From: Trypanosoma brucei gambiense DAL972
Lineage: Eukaryota; Euglenozoa; Kinetoplastea; Trypanosomatida; Trypanosomatidae
DNA: 64,000 nt
Assembly (NCBI RefSeq): GCF_000210295.1
Contig: NC_026740.1
Span: 1,123,691-1,187,690, forward strand
Direction of reading: 5' to 3'
The notes beneath the pieces were generated by a model. That model was not told the DNA's origin. It made no database searches and was given only the letters and a program-made list of their open reading frames with translations. Below are positions 26,569-35,233 of the stretch, in pieces. Position numbers and translations under genes: made by a program. How positions within the stretch are numbered: position 1 is the stretch's first letter; every line of letters begins with the position of its first letter.

Positions 26569-27511
26569 CTTCCTCTCGTTTTTGTTTTTCCCCCATGGGA
26601 AGTTGTGCGTGTTGGGTCATACTTTTGTGTTTGTATGTTTCTATTTTCTGCGTGTGAGCTGTTTGTCTATGTGGATAGCACTGATCTCGTTTGCACGTGC
26701 GGGTTTCAATTCCACTCCCTTCCCCTCCTTTTTATTTTATTTTCCTTCTTTCATTGACTTGCTCTCCCTTCGTCGCAGCTGAGCATTGCCTGCTTATATG
26801 TGCAGAAGGAAGCGGTACGTTCCTCGCTTGTTTGTTTGTGCCTACGCGTCACGTGACTCAATTTGTTTCTACTCACTCTCTCCCACCTGCGCGTGAACGT
26901 GTGAATATGTATATTAATGTGGCTTTATTCTGCGGTTGCTCCGCAGGCGTCTTACGTTCTGTTGTGTGGGGAAACTCGTGTCATGAACAAAGGGGGATGG
27001 GAGGGGGGGGGAGGAGGAAAGGAAGTGTCGAAGGTTGAAGGGAAATCGTGTTTTCCTCCTTTCCTCCTTTTTTTGTTTTTTAATACTCTCATCCTTGCCC
27101 CCGTTTTCTATGTGTCTGTAGAGGTTGGAGAAGGTGGTTGTGGGGAGAAATGCAACGTTAAGGCGTGAGTATGTGAAGGCTTAGTAGACATCCAATTTCA
27201 CGTGTTACCTCATGTCTCCGTGCTACCTCAACCCAGCTCTAACGGCTTTCTGTCCTTTTCTTGTCGCCGTGCTTTAAAATATTAGAAACACTTGTTACCT
27301 TTCTGCGTTTCTCCTCTTCGCAGGTGAAAGTATTCAAAGGTGTGTGACGCGCTACCAGGGTGTTGCACAAAATATATATAAATATAAATATATATTCAGC
27401 ACAGCAGCAAGGCGGGTGCGACGCCTGTAAAGCATTCTATAGCAGTTTTTTTGTTTATAGTTTGCTGAAGGCAGTGATTCTTTGCACAACCGTGATCACA
27501 TTCATTATTGT
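26569..27511. other. Spacer before kinesin-like gene
   Basis: No gene supported; short frames here are low-complexity. An AT-rich interrupted repeat lies at 27369-27395. TTTTTTTGTTTATAG ending at 27460 is a plausible spliced-leader acceptor about 50 nt before the ATG at 27512. Confidence 0.5.
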
Positions 27512-30217
27512 ATGTTTGATAAGGTGACAGCAATGAGCGAGAGGGAAACAACATCCCATAGCCCCGAGTTGGGCGGCGACAACAATGGTAGCGTCGTCGT
27601 AGCTGTTCGCGTGCGACCCCTGGAAGGTTTGAGCATTGAAGCAGGTGGTGCTTTGAGTATGTCGCGATTTACCGCCCAGCAGCGAATGCATCGTCGGGGA
27701 ATGTCGGCACAAGAGGGTGATAAACCTGCTGTACGTGTGGGAGTTGACCACAAAACAGTTGTTGTGCTTGATCCCGACAATCTTCAATACATTCGGGAAA
27801 GTTTTGTTTTCAACCATGTATTTTCCCCCGTTTTGTTGGATGAATCCCTCATGGGTACGGATGGTGGATCGGTAGGCGATATAGCCCGGCCGTCGGGAGA
27901 TGTCTATGGGGGAATTTCCAGTAGTGGAGGTTACAACTCGGGTGTTCTCGGTTGCTGCACGAAGGGGACCAAACTCAGTGCAGAAGACCGAAGGGCGGAA
28001 TTAGAACAACAGGAAGTATACGAACTGTTAGGAGCTCCACTAACTGAGCATTTTATGAAAGGGCACAACTCCTGCCTTTTTGCATATGGACAGGAGGGTA
28101 GTGGCAAGAGTTACACCCTGTCGGGAACGGCGCGGTGCGTGGGGGTGATTCCACGTATTTGCAAAGATCTTCTTAGCCGAGCTTCAGCGCCTTGTCGCAG
28201 CCCACCATGTGAGGCACAACGGAAGCAGGAGGCGGTGAAAAATAATGTCTTGCCACTTCAAGTGAGTCATATGTCGTTTGCTCTCCGTAGTGCGTATACG
28301 TCCGCAAAGTCAGGGGGGAACTTTTCTTCGCCCATAAAAAATGCCCCCCCAACCGTGCTTCCGCCATCGCTGAGGAACAAACAAAACGCCAGTCGGGTGG
28401 AAGTGACGATATCATACATGGAGGTTTGCAACGATTGGGTTAGGGATTTGCTTAAACCGAAAAGGGACAGGGACCCACAATGTGGCGATGCAGACTCGTG
28501 CACATACGGCTCGGATGCTTTTGAGAGATTGAAGGTGCGGTACTACCCGAGGCATGGCCCTGGTGTGGAGGGACTAACAACAATCAACGTGCGCACGTGG
28601 GAGGAGTGCTGGAGTTATATCCAGTACGGAAACATGGAGCGCCAGCAACTGATATCGTTACGTAAAACCCATGGCCACACACACACTATATTCCGAATAA
28701 CCTCACCAAAGGTTGGTCCGTTTGATGAGTGCATTACGTCGGTGGAGTGTTCACCAAAGATTGATGTCGTTGAGCTTTCGAGCGTTGGCTGTTTAAAGAA
28801 CTCTCGTTCTCCACCAAACACAGCAGGTATTACCACGTATGAGGATTGTAGAAGACAGTTAAGGGAGTTCAATGCGGTCCAGCGGTCTCTTGGAGTTTTG
28901 AGTCGCGTTCTTCAAGCAGTGGCAAGTGGTAGCAAAAACGCCCCGTACCGTGAGAATCTGTTGACCCATTTGCTCTCTGACGGACTCGTCGGTGGGTCGC
29001 TTACCATCTTCTGCGCAACAGTGCTGTCGGACGTCTGTGCACATGCCGAAACACTAACAACACTTCGTTATGCCGCGCAGACTTGTAGTACCATTTGCTG
29101 TATGAAGCCCAATGTGGCCTCGGTCGCAAGTACGGGCTGTTTGAACCAGAAACAACTGGGAACGACCGTGGAAAGTGTGTCACCGAGGTTTGAAGGTTCC
29201 ACACCAACAGTAGGAAATGATGTAAGGGGAATGACCACCTCCGTCTCGTTGCCCTTTTGGTCCGATTGTAGCGGCTCGCGAGCTGGAGCTGTGGGTGCCG
29301 CGAGTGACGACGGTTCGCCAAGCAAGAATGGCGCAAAAGGGGCGTTTTGTGTTGAATGCCTGCCATATATTCCCGGGGCGAAGGTGGAACGAGTTGGCAC
29401 GGATTCATACGTACCACCAAACAACTGCAGCGGTGTTACAAATATCACTGCCCTGAACCAAGGCGGGTGTTCAGGGCCGGGTACATTGTTACGAAGGGAT
29501 CAACAGACTGTCGGACTGCCGCCACTTACCGGGTCAGCGGGGGTTTCTTCCAGCCCGCGTGTTTCCTGGTCCGAGAGGTTGAAGGCAAGCGCTTCGTTTA
29601 ATAACTTGGGTTGTGGCAACACCTCCAGAGGCGGGGTGGAGGGTTGGCAGTTGAGGTCCCCTTCCTCTGTTAGCGACAAACCTTCATCCCCTTCTACCAG
29701 CGCTTTTAGTTCCCCCAGAAACTTGCTGCGTCCCAGCAGTTTGGTTCCCAACTCAGGTACTGCTGTGACTGACAGCCCGCTGCAGCCCCACACACCCAAT
29801 CGTGGAGTGGGAAGGGTTAGTGCCCTGGCTTCCTCTTTTCTGATATTAACAAGCCCTTCTGCGGTAGCCCCTAGTGGCCGAATTGCAGGGCTAACAGCAT
29901 TGGGCGGCGCTCACGACGTTATTAGTGCGAGTGGTGTAACAACAGGCGCGTTCCCGTCAGAGGTCTTGGGAGGAAGTCCCATCCATTCCTGGACCCAGCA
30001 CGGTTTCCTCGGTTCCCCAGAGTTTGTCCGCAAAAAGGAAAGCCGAAGGAATCTTGTAAAGGTTTTCACCCCTGAAGAGCTGCAGCCGTCGTTAGCGTCC
30101 CCTGAGTCATGCTCTCCAAAGCAAAGCTGCCCACCAACACCAATACTTTCCACCAAGAACAATCCTACTCTCAAACCTCTAGCTACTAGTAATCCAGTAT
30201 CTCCTACAGTGAAGTGA
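27512..30217 (+). CDS. Divergent kinesin-like protein with degenerate switch motifs
   Basis: 901 residues from the first ATG (an upstream TTG and the Met at 27533 are alternatives). A kinesin motor fold is visible: VVVAVRVRPLEG (strand 1, ~residue 27), SCLFAYGQEGSGKSYTLSG (P-loop, ~191, Lys and Ser kept), VTISYMEVCNDWVRDLL (~298), switch I region SLRKTHGHTHTIFRI (~382; canonical N..SSRSH), switch II VVELSSVGCLKNS (~418; canonical VDLAGSE), then ENLLTHLLSDGLVGGSLTIF (~481). The motor ends near residue 530. The SSRSH serines and the DxxG Asp and Gly are lost, so nucleotide sensing and ATP hydrolysis are probably impaired. Extra loops enlarge the head. The last 370 residues are Ser/Pro/Gly-rich with no obvious coiled coil, so it is likely monomeric. 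It may bind microtubules or nucleotide without moving. Confidence 0.8.
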   Translation: MFDKVTAMSERETTSHSPELGGDNNGSVVVAVRVRPLEGLSIEAGGALSMSRFTAQQRMHRRGMSAQEGDKPAVRVGVDHKTVVVLDPDNLQYIRESFVFNHVFSPVLLDESLMGTDGGSVGDIARPSGDVYGGISSSGGYNSGVLGCCTKGTKLSAEDRRAELEQQEVYELLGAPLTEHFMKGHNSCLFAYGQEGSGKSYTLSGTARCVGVIPRICKDLLSRASAPCRSPPCEAQRKQEAVKNNVLPLQVSHMSFALRSAYTSAKSGGNFSSPIKNAPPTVLPPSLRNKQNASRVEVTISYMEVCNDWVRDLLKPKRDRDPQCGDADSCTYGSDAFERLKVRYYPRHGPGVEGLTTINVRTWEECWSYIQYGNMERQQLISLRKTHGHTHTIFRITSPKVGPFDECITSVECSPKIDVVELSSVGCLKNSRSPPNTAGITTYEDCRRQLREFNAVQRSLGVLSRVLQAVASGSKNAPYRENLLTHLLSDGLVGGSLTIFCATVLSDVCAHAETLTTLRYAAQTCSTICCMKPNVASVASTGCLNQKQLGTTVESVSPRFEGSTPTVGNDVRGMTTSVSLPFWSDCSGSRAGAVGAASDDGSPSKNGAKGAFCVECLPYIPGAKVERVGTDSYVPPNNCSGVTNITALNQGGCSGPGTLLRRDQQTVGLPPLTGSAGVSSSPRVSWSERLKASASFNNLGCGNTSRGGVEGWQLRSPSSVSDKPSSPSTSAFSSPRNLLRPSSLVPNSGTAVTDSPLQPHTPNRGVGRVSALASSFLILTSPSAVAPSGRIAGLTALGGAHDVISASGVTTGAFPSEVLGGSPIHSWTQHGFLGSPEFVRKKESRRNLVKVFTPEELQPSLASPESCSPKQSCPPTPILSTKNNPTLKPLATSNPVSPTVK

Positions 30218-30828
30218 CATTTTGTTTGAATACAGTTTTTATTTCTTTTCTTTGATTCGTTTATTACTGAATGTGCGTACACGTATATGTGTATATATAC
30301 ATATATATATATGTAACTTTCTCATGTCATTTTAGCGTCATCGAAGAAGGGAAGGAAATGAAGAAAGGAAAGAATCGAGCATCTATTTTCGCTACTGTCT
30401 GTCTATTCGTTTTTCCCATTCTTTCCCCTTTTGACCCTTTTTGTTAGTTTTTTTGAGTTTATACTCTGCAGACTCCAGCAGCACGGCAGAGAGAGGTGAA
30501 GACGAGACAACAATAGAAGCTGTTACAATGGTAGAAAAGGGGCAAAAGAAACGTAACCAACTGCAACTACTCTCAGCCTTGAATGTTTTTTTTTTTTTTA
30601 CTACCCGTAAAGGAGAAGCGAGGGTTCACCATGTTGTATTTGAAATTTATAAATTCTTTCTATAGCTTTATTACTTGTATCTATGTGGTGAATGATGTGG
30701 TTGTTTCTTTTTTTTTTTCCTCATGTCAATATATTGTTGTTACTGTCGTTACAAGTGTGTTTTTGTCCGCACCGTGCTAAGAATCTTCCTCCTGTTAATT
30801 GTGCCATCTGCGTGATGTTTCTGAAACG

Positions 30829-30854
30829 ATATATATATATATATATATATATAT
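30829..30854. repeat. AT dinucleotide repeat, 26 bp
   Basis: Thirteen AT units in the spacer after the kinesin-like gene. Confidence 0.95.
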
Positions 30855-31071
30855 GAATTTAAAATCTATTGCCTTTCTGCTTTCACTTCCCACATAATCT
30901 TTGAGTCTGCGTTTGTGTGTGCCCTTTCCCCTCTTGTTTCCCATTCCAACTCATTTTTTTTATTTGTTGCCTCTCCAAAATATTTCATGCATGCATATCA
31001 TTTCTGCACCACAGATTCCATGGGGATGGGCACCGGTGAGTCCCTTTTCTCCCCACCAGGGTTTCCTGTAC

Positions 31072-31102
31072 GTTTTTTTGTTTTTTTGTTTTTTTGTTTT
31101 TT
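31072..31102. repeat. 8-bp tandem repeat GTTTTTTT
   Basis: G residues recur at 31072, 31080, 31088 and 31096, separated by seven T each. Confidence 0.9.
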
Positions 31103-31537
31103 GATCTTTATTTATTTACGTTTTTGTCTCGTATTTTCCTCTCGACTCTTAGTTTATGAATGCAGAGCGTGTATGTATATGTATTTGTATGTATGTGTGT
31201 GTGTGTGTTTGTATGTATGGTAAATCTTTCATTCCTTCTCTTGCATTTTTCTTTTCTCTCAATATTCCTTCCACCTCCGTTTTTTTTTTTAACTTCTACC
31301 TTTCTTTTATTATTGATCGTGCCCCTTTGTTTTGAATTTGAGTGCAGATGTACTGGTGTGCATGGCAGCTGTAAACTACCTAAAGTATGAAAACAAAACG
31401 AGAGGTGAGAAAATATTTCTTCCACCCTTTCTTTTATTACTTAACTTCTCCCCTTCTTCTCAATATAAACGATTTTTTTTTCCTTCAGCGTCTGCTATGG
31501 GTTGGTACCGAACTTGACAGCACATTCATTTATCTAT

Positions 31538-31567
31538 TTGTTGTTGTTGTTGTTGTTGTTGTTGTTG
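31538..31567. repeat. TTG trinucleotide repeat (10 units)
   Basis: Perfect run of TTG units in the spacer downstream of the kinesin-like gene. Confidence 0.95.
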
Positions 31568-31896
31568 CGATTATTAATTAATTTTCTTCTGCTTTATTTA
31601 TAATTCTTGAGTTTTTACCTCTTATTAACGAGTGAAGTGACGATTGTTGAGAATTAACGGTACTCCTTTTGGACCGATGACCGAGTGTTTTATTCACCTA
31701 TGTATGCGTATTCGTATGCGTATGCGGAAGAGAGGCGTTTCGACTTCCCCTTCTCTTTCTTTTTTTCCCTTTTTCTTCCTCCTCTTACCGACTTGTTGAC
31801 TGGCTGACAGTAAAGTGACAAAAATTGTGGGGTACGTACGGATATATTAGTAAACAAATAAATAAATTAGTAAGTGAATAAATAAATAAATAAATA

Positions 31897-31922
31897 ATAT
31901 ATATATATATATATATATATAT
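31897..31922. repeat. AT dinucleotide repeat, 26 bp
   Basis: Thirteen AT units directly following a TAAA-type repeat (about 31856-31896). Confidence 0.95.
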
Positions 31923-32090
31923 TTCCCCTGTGTTTTCCCTGTTTCTATCTTATTTCAAGGTGATTAACATATTGTCGTCTCCCTCTCCTTCTTTTTCTCC
32001 TCTTTAACACACATGCTCACACACGCCAAAGGTGTATAATTCAAGTCGCACGCATTCATTTACTCCTATGTCTTTTCCCCGTTTCTTCGT

Positions 32091-32123
32091 TTTTTTATTT
32101 TTTATTTTTTATTTTTTATTTTT
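32091..32123. repeat. 7-bp tandem repeat TTTTTTA
   Basis: A residues recur at 32097, 32104, 32111 and 32118 within an otherwise pure T tract. Confidence 0.9.
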
Positions 32124-32791
32124 GAAAAAAAAAACTTGTAGCGTATGAGCGCATTTACCTACTTTTCAAAACAATCTTTAACCATGAAGGCCCAGCGACC
32201 CGATTCGTAATTGTCCTCTTTTTACCCGTAATGAGGCTGATGTTATAATGCCTTCTGAAGCATTTTCAATCCTTTTTTTTTCGTTCTTATTCTCCTGTTT
32301 CTCTCCTCCCCTCCTCCGGACTCGTCATCTTATCTTTTCCTTGTGCTACCTTTTCAGATTGTTTAATCAACTTTTTCCTATCGTTGATGTTTACCCTCAC
32401 TTTTATTACTCTTTCTTCCATTGCTAAATTAAATCGGATACTTCCCTTTGCTTTGTTCCCCACTTCATTTATCACAGTTTTTTTTTTAGGAATAGTTTTC
32501 ATATTTTCTTGGGTGGGTACCCCCTAAGCGAACAACACCTGAGGCTTAAGTTGAGGGAATCACAGAAATAAGATAATTACAATAAGGTAAATAAAGGTAA
32601 AGGTGAGTACAAGGTGAGGGAGATAGGCAAGACAGATCTAAACGTAGGGAATTTAGTGGTTTGTAATACGAGTAAGTAGTAGGATAAAATAGGAAAATAT
32701 TGTTCAACTTAATAATTTAAGGAGGAGGCAAAAATAAGAAGGAACAAAAGTCAACAACGGTTATAACAGACTGTGAGGAAGGAGAAGAAAG

Positions 32792-34315
32792 ATGGATCTG
32801 GATTCTTTCCTCGACAAGAAGAGCAAAAAACTTGCTGGTGGAAAGAAGAAGGCGAAAACAAGCGAACTTTCTGAGAAGGAGAAGGCGCAGTTGGGAATAG
32901 GCGTGTTTATTGGGCTTGATGTTACCCCTGCAGCGCACGCACAATCGGAAGAAGCGGGTGAAGATGACAAGAGGGAAAGTAAAAATGGTGTATCAGATCC
33001 CGATGGGGTAGCAGCTGTTGAGGCCACTGTGCAGTCAGGGATTCAAACAAACGAGGATCCCGATGTTCCGGCCGTGCGTAACGCCTGGGTCGATGAAGGG
33101 GCTGAAGCTGGTGGTGGTGCTGAGGTGGGAGCTATTCCCGGAAACTTGGCCGTGCCAGTGATTAGAAGCACTGGTAAAAAAGCTAAGGGTTGGGATTCGG
33201 TGAAGGTAACGTCGGGCTCGATAGAGGACCTTCTCGCAAAGGCAACCGAAAGCGGGAAACGACAGAAGTTTGTTGCTCGCGGCAACGAGGGTGCCACAGG
33301 GTCACTTGGTTGTGAGGTGCTTGCTAGTGCAACAAGTTTTCCTTCGCTCGACGAGCTAACAGGAGGGGCAGCTGCCTCTGCGAAAGAAACTGGCTCAACA
33401 CCAACTCTTGACACGTGTGGTTCGGTGGAAGATGTGAGCGCTGAAGTGGACAAGGTGACTTCCAGCACGTATAAACCGCCAGTAGACAAACCGGTTTCTG
33501 GTGTTTACAGACCGCCAACAGAGAAACCCACATCTGGAGCGTACAGGCCACCAACCGATAAACCTGCAACAGGCGCATATAAGCCCCCAACCGATAAACC
33601 CTTCTCAGGAGCATACAGACCACCAGCGGACAAACCGTCTTCGGGAGCCTACAGACCGACTGCAGCGAAACTAGGAGAGGTGATGGCAGCAGCAACAGCA
33701 CGAGACGAGACTTCTTCCGAAAAACCAGCTGTGGGAGCGTATAGGCCGCCCATTGACAAACCTTCTTCCGGTGCGTATAAACCGCCGGTGGATAAACCGT
33801 CTTCTGGTGCGTACAAACCTCCAACGGACAAACCCTCCTTGGGTGCGTACAAACCTCCCAGTGAAAAACCAGCTTCAGTGCCGGCCGTACCTGCTGAATC
33901 CTCTGCGGTAAAACCGTCCACTGGAGCGTACAGGCCACCGACCGATAAACCACCCACAGGTGTATACAAACCCCCAGTGGATAAACCGTCCACTGGAGCG
34001 TACAGGCCTCCAACAGACAAACCGTCATCGGGGGGAGCTTATGTGCCTCCAAGTGAGAGGCTTGCAACTGCCGCGCCGGGGGAGCAGCTGTCTGTCGAGA
34101 AACCGTCGGCAGGAACGTACAAACCTCCTACTGATAGGGTTTCATCCGGATCATACAAACCACCCACTGACAGGCCATCAGCAGGGGCATATAAACCCCC
34201 AACCGATAAACTCTCCTCGGGAGCATACAGACCACCAACGGACAGACCGTCTTCGGGAGCCTACAGACCACCAGCCGAAAGAAGTTTCGGCAGCACCTTT
34301 AGACCACCAAGCTAA
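32792..34315 (+). CDS. YRPP dodecapeptide-repeat protein, CDV3-like architecture
   Basis: 507 residues. The N-terminus is Lys-rich (MDLDSFLDKKSKKLAGGKKK); the middle is acidic with isolated tryptophans (NAWVDEGAEAGGG, KGWDSV). From residue 227 to the last codon there are about 20 units of a 12-residue repeat, consensus SGAYRPPTDKPS, with three longer degenerate units (near residues 289-312, 355-380 and 415-435). The protein ends directly on a repeat (FRPPS). The order lysine-rich DxFF/DSFL start, acidic Trp patch, then SGxYRPP recalls eukaryotic CDV3, which has a single SGVYRPP motif; here that motif seems to have been multiplied. CDV3 function is poorly known; similar RPP or YVPP peptides occur in translation-linked proteins. 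The whole protein is probably disordered. The assignment is inference. Confidence 0.8.
   Translation: MDLDSFLDKKSKKLAGGKKKAKTSELSEKEKAQLGIGVFIGLDVTPAAHAQSEEAGEDDKRESKNGVSDPDGVAAVEATVQSGIQTNEDPDVPAVRNAWVDEGAEAGGGAEVGAIPGNLAVPVIRSTGKKAKGWDSVKVTSGSIEDLLAKATESGKRQKFVARGNEGATGSLGCEVLASATSFPSLDELTGGAAASAKETGSTPTLDTCGSVEDVSAEVDKVTSSTYKPPVDKPVSGVYRPPTEKPTSGAYRPPTDKPATGAYKPPTDKPFSGAYRPPADKPSSGAYRPTAAKLGEVMAAATARDETSSEKPAVGAYRPPIDKPSSGAYKPPVDKPSSGAYKPPTDKPSLGAYKPPSEKPASVPAVPAESSAVKPSTGAYRPPTDKPPTGVYKPPVDKPSTGAYRPPTDKPSSGGAYVPPSERLATAAPGEQLSVEKPSAGTYKPPTDRVSSGSYKPPTDRPSAGAYKPPTDKLSSGAYRPPTDRPSSGAYRPPAERSFGSTFRPPS
33470..34312 (+). repeat. 36-bp tandem repeat array coding for YRPP dodecapeptides
   Basis: About 20 degenerate 36-bp units, each coding for Y(K/R)PP(T/V/A)(D/E)KPSSGA. 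Neighbouring units differ at many third positions, so the array is older and less homogenised than the 186-bp array downstream. Confidence 0.9.
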
Positions 34316-34771
34316 GGTAGCGATCTTCTCCCGCTACGAAACTGAAGGTGAGTGACGCGTTAGTGCTCGCTAGTGGGGACAGGTGTTGTTCTTCTTTTTG
34401 TTTGTTTGAAGAGAAGAACGTTTTTTCGTTGGAAGGTGACGAAGTCCAGCTTCCACACGGGGGAAGGAGAGTATGCGCATCTTTTTTTCCTATTTTGACT
34501 ACCAATTGGCTCTGCACCTGTGATGAAGGTGGAGACACTTCTATCCGATGGAATAACCGGCGAGTTCTAACGGTATCTCACTGCGGAGAATTATTGTTTG
34601 CGTACGCATTATTCGCCTCCTACTTTTCCACTCGTTACAAAGAGTGAAAAGTAACCAATACGCCATCAGGGACGCTTTGACAAGGGACCCAGCAAGTGAG
34701 TGGTCCACCTGGTGAAGCTGAATTTCAGTTGTCTACCTGCGGGGAGGGGGGTGTGACGTTGGAGGAGACTT

Positions 34772-34796
34772 GACTTTCATTTCTTCATACTTCTAG
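34772..34796 (+). promoter_or_regulatory. Predicted spliced-leader acceptor
   Basis: ACTTTCATTTCTTCATACTT followed by CTAG; AG at 34795-34796 is the first after the tract and lies 21 nt before the ATG at 34818. Confidence 0.45.
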
Positions 34797-34817
34797 CCCT
34801 GGCCGCATTCTGTACAC

Positions 34818-35087
34818 ATGTATATGTCTGTGTATGTGTGTGGGTGTGTGCATATACTCTGTGGTTGCTCATACCATAACGGGTGGAGGTGTGGTGTGGT
34901 GGGACCACCTGTGCCGGCACTTGAGTCACCCGTCAAAAGCTTGAGAAGAAGCGAACAACACAACCTTCTGCTTTCACCCCGAGATGCGCGGAATGGCACC
35001 TCAGTGGGAACGTTGTGGCGATATTTCCCCTCCGATCCTTCCCCGCAACGTACTTACAAAGAATATGCACAACAGGACCCTTGTTAG
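34818..35087 (+). CDS. Possible small protein (89 aa) or upstream ORF
   Basis: An 89-codon frame starting at the first ATG after the acceptor at 34795-34796. The first 30 residues are Cys/Tyr/Val-rich (MYMSVYVCGCVHILCGC). The rest (PPVPALESPVKSLRRSEQHN and on) is polar and its DNA is more GC-rich than the surrounding spacer. No family recognised. It ends about 85 nt before the next AG acceptor, which leaves little room for a separate polyadenylation site, so it may instead be an upstream ORF in a long-leader isoform of the repeat-protein mRNA. It may also be noise. Confidence 0.25.
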   Translation: MYMSVYVCGCVHILCGCSYHNGWRCGVVGPPVPALESPVKSLRRSEQHNLLLSPRDARNGTSVGTLWRYFPSDPSPQRTYKEYAQQDPC

Positions 35088-35233
35088 GGTAAAGCGTATA
35101 TGTGTGTGTCGCACATTCTTCGTTTATTTCACTCTATTGGTGATATATATTTTTTTCTGTTTGTTTACAAGGTAGGGTTGTCGCATAGCTTGAGACAATA
35201 GCCGTGCTGTGAAGGGGACCCAAATAAGCAACG

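Larger units (their letters stand above)
30218..32791. other. 2.6-kb spacer rich in simple repeats
   Basis: No gene supported on either strand. Holds AT repeats (30829-30854 and 31897-31922), an 8-bp repeat GTTTTTTT (31072-31102), a TTG repeat (31538-31567), TAAA repeats (31856-31896) and a 7-bp repeat TTTTTTA (32091-32123). These T-rich tracts offer many possible trans-splice acceptors. The stretch 32520-32791 is A/G-rich and is probably 5' UTR of the next gene. Confidence 0.55.
34316..35233. other. Spacer with a possible small gene or upstream ORF
   Basis: A good polypyrimidine-AG signal (34772-34796) precedes an 89-codon ATG frame at 34818-35087, listed separately. A second tract at about 35118-35170, with AG at 35170-35171 and again at 35174-35175, is the more direct acceptor for the large repeat protein starting at 35234. 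Confidence 0.5.

Noticed and set aside
30218..32791. A gene in the 2.6-kb spacer after the kinesin-like gene
   Set aside because: All frames are short and driven by T-rich or simple-repeat DNA; none has motif or codon support on either strand.
33043..34067. Long minus-strand frames opposite the YRPP repeat gene
   Set aside because: They are shadows of the 36-bp repeat on the other strand. No other evidence for minus-strand genes anywhere in the window.
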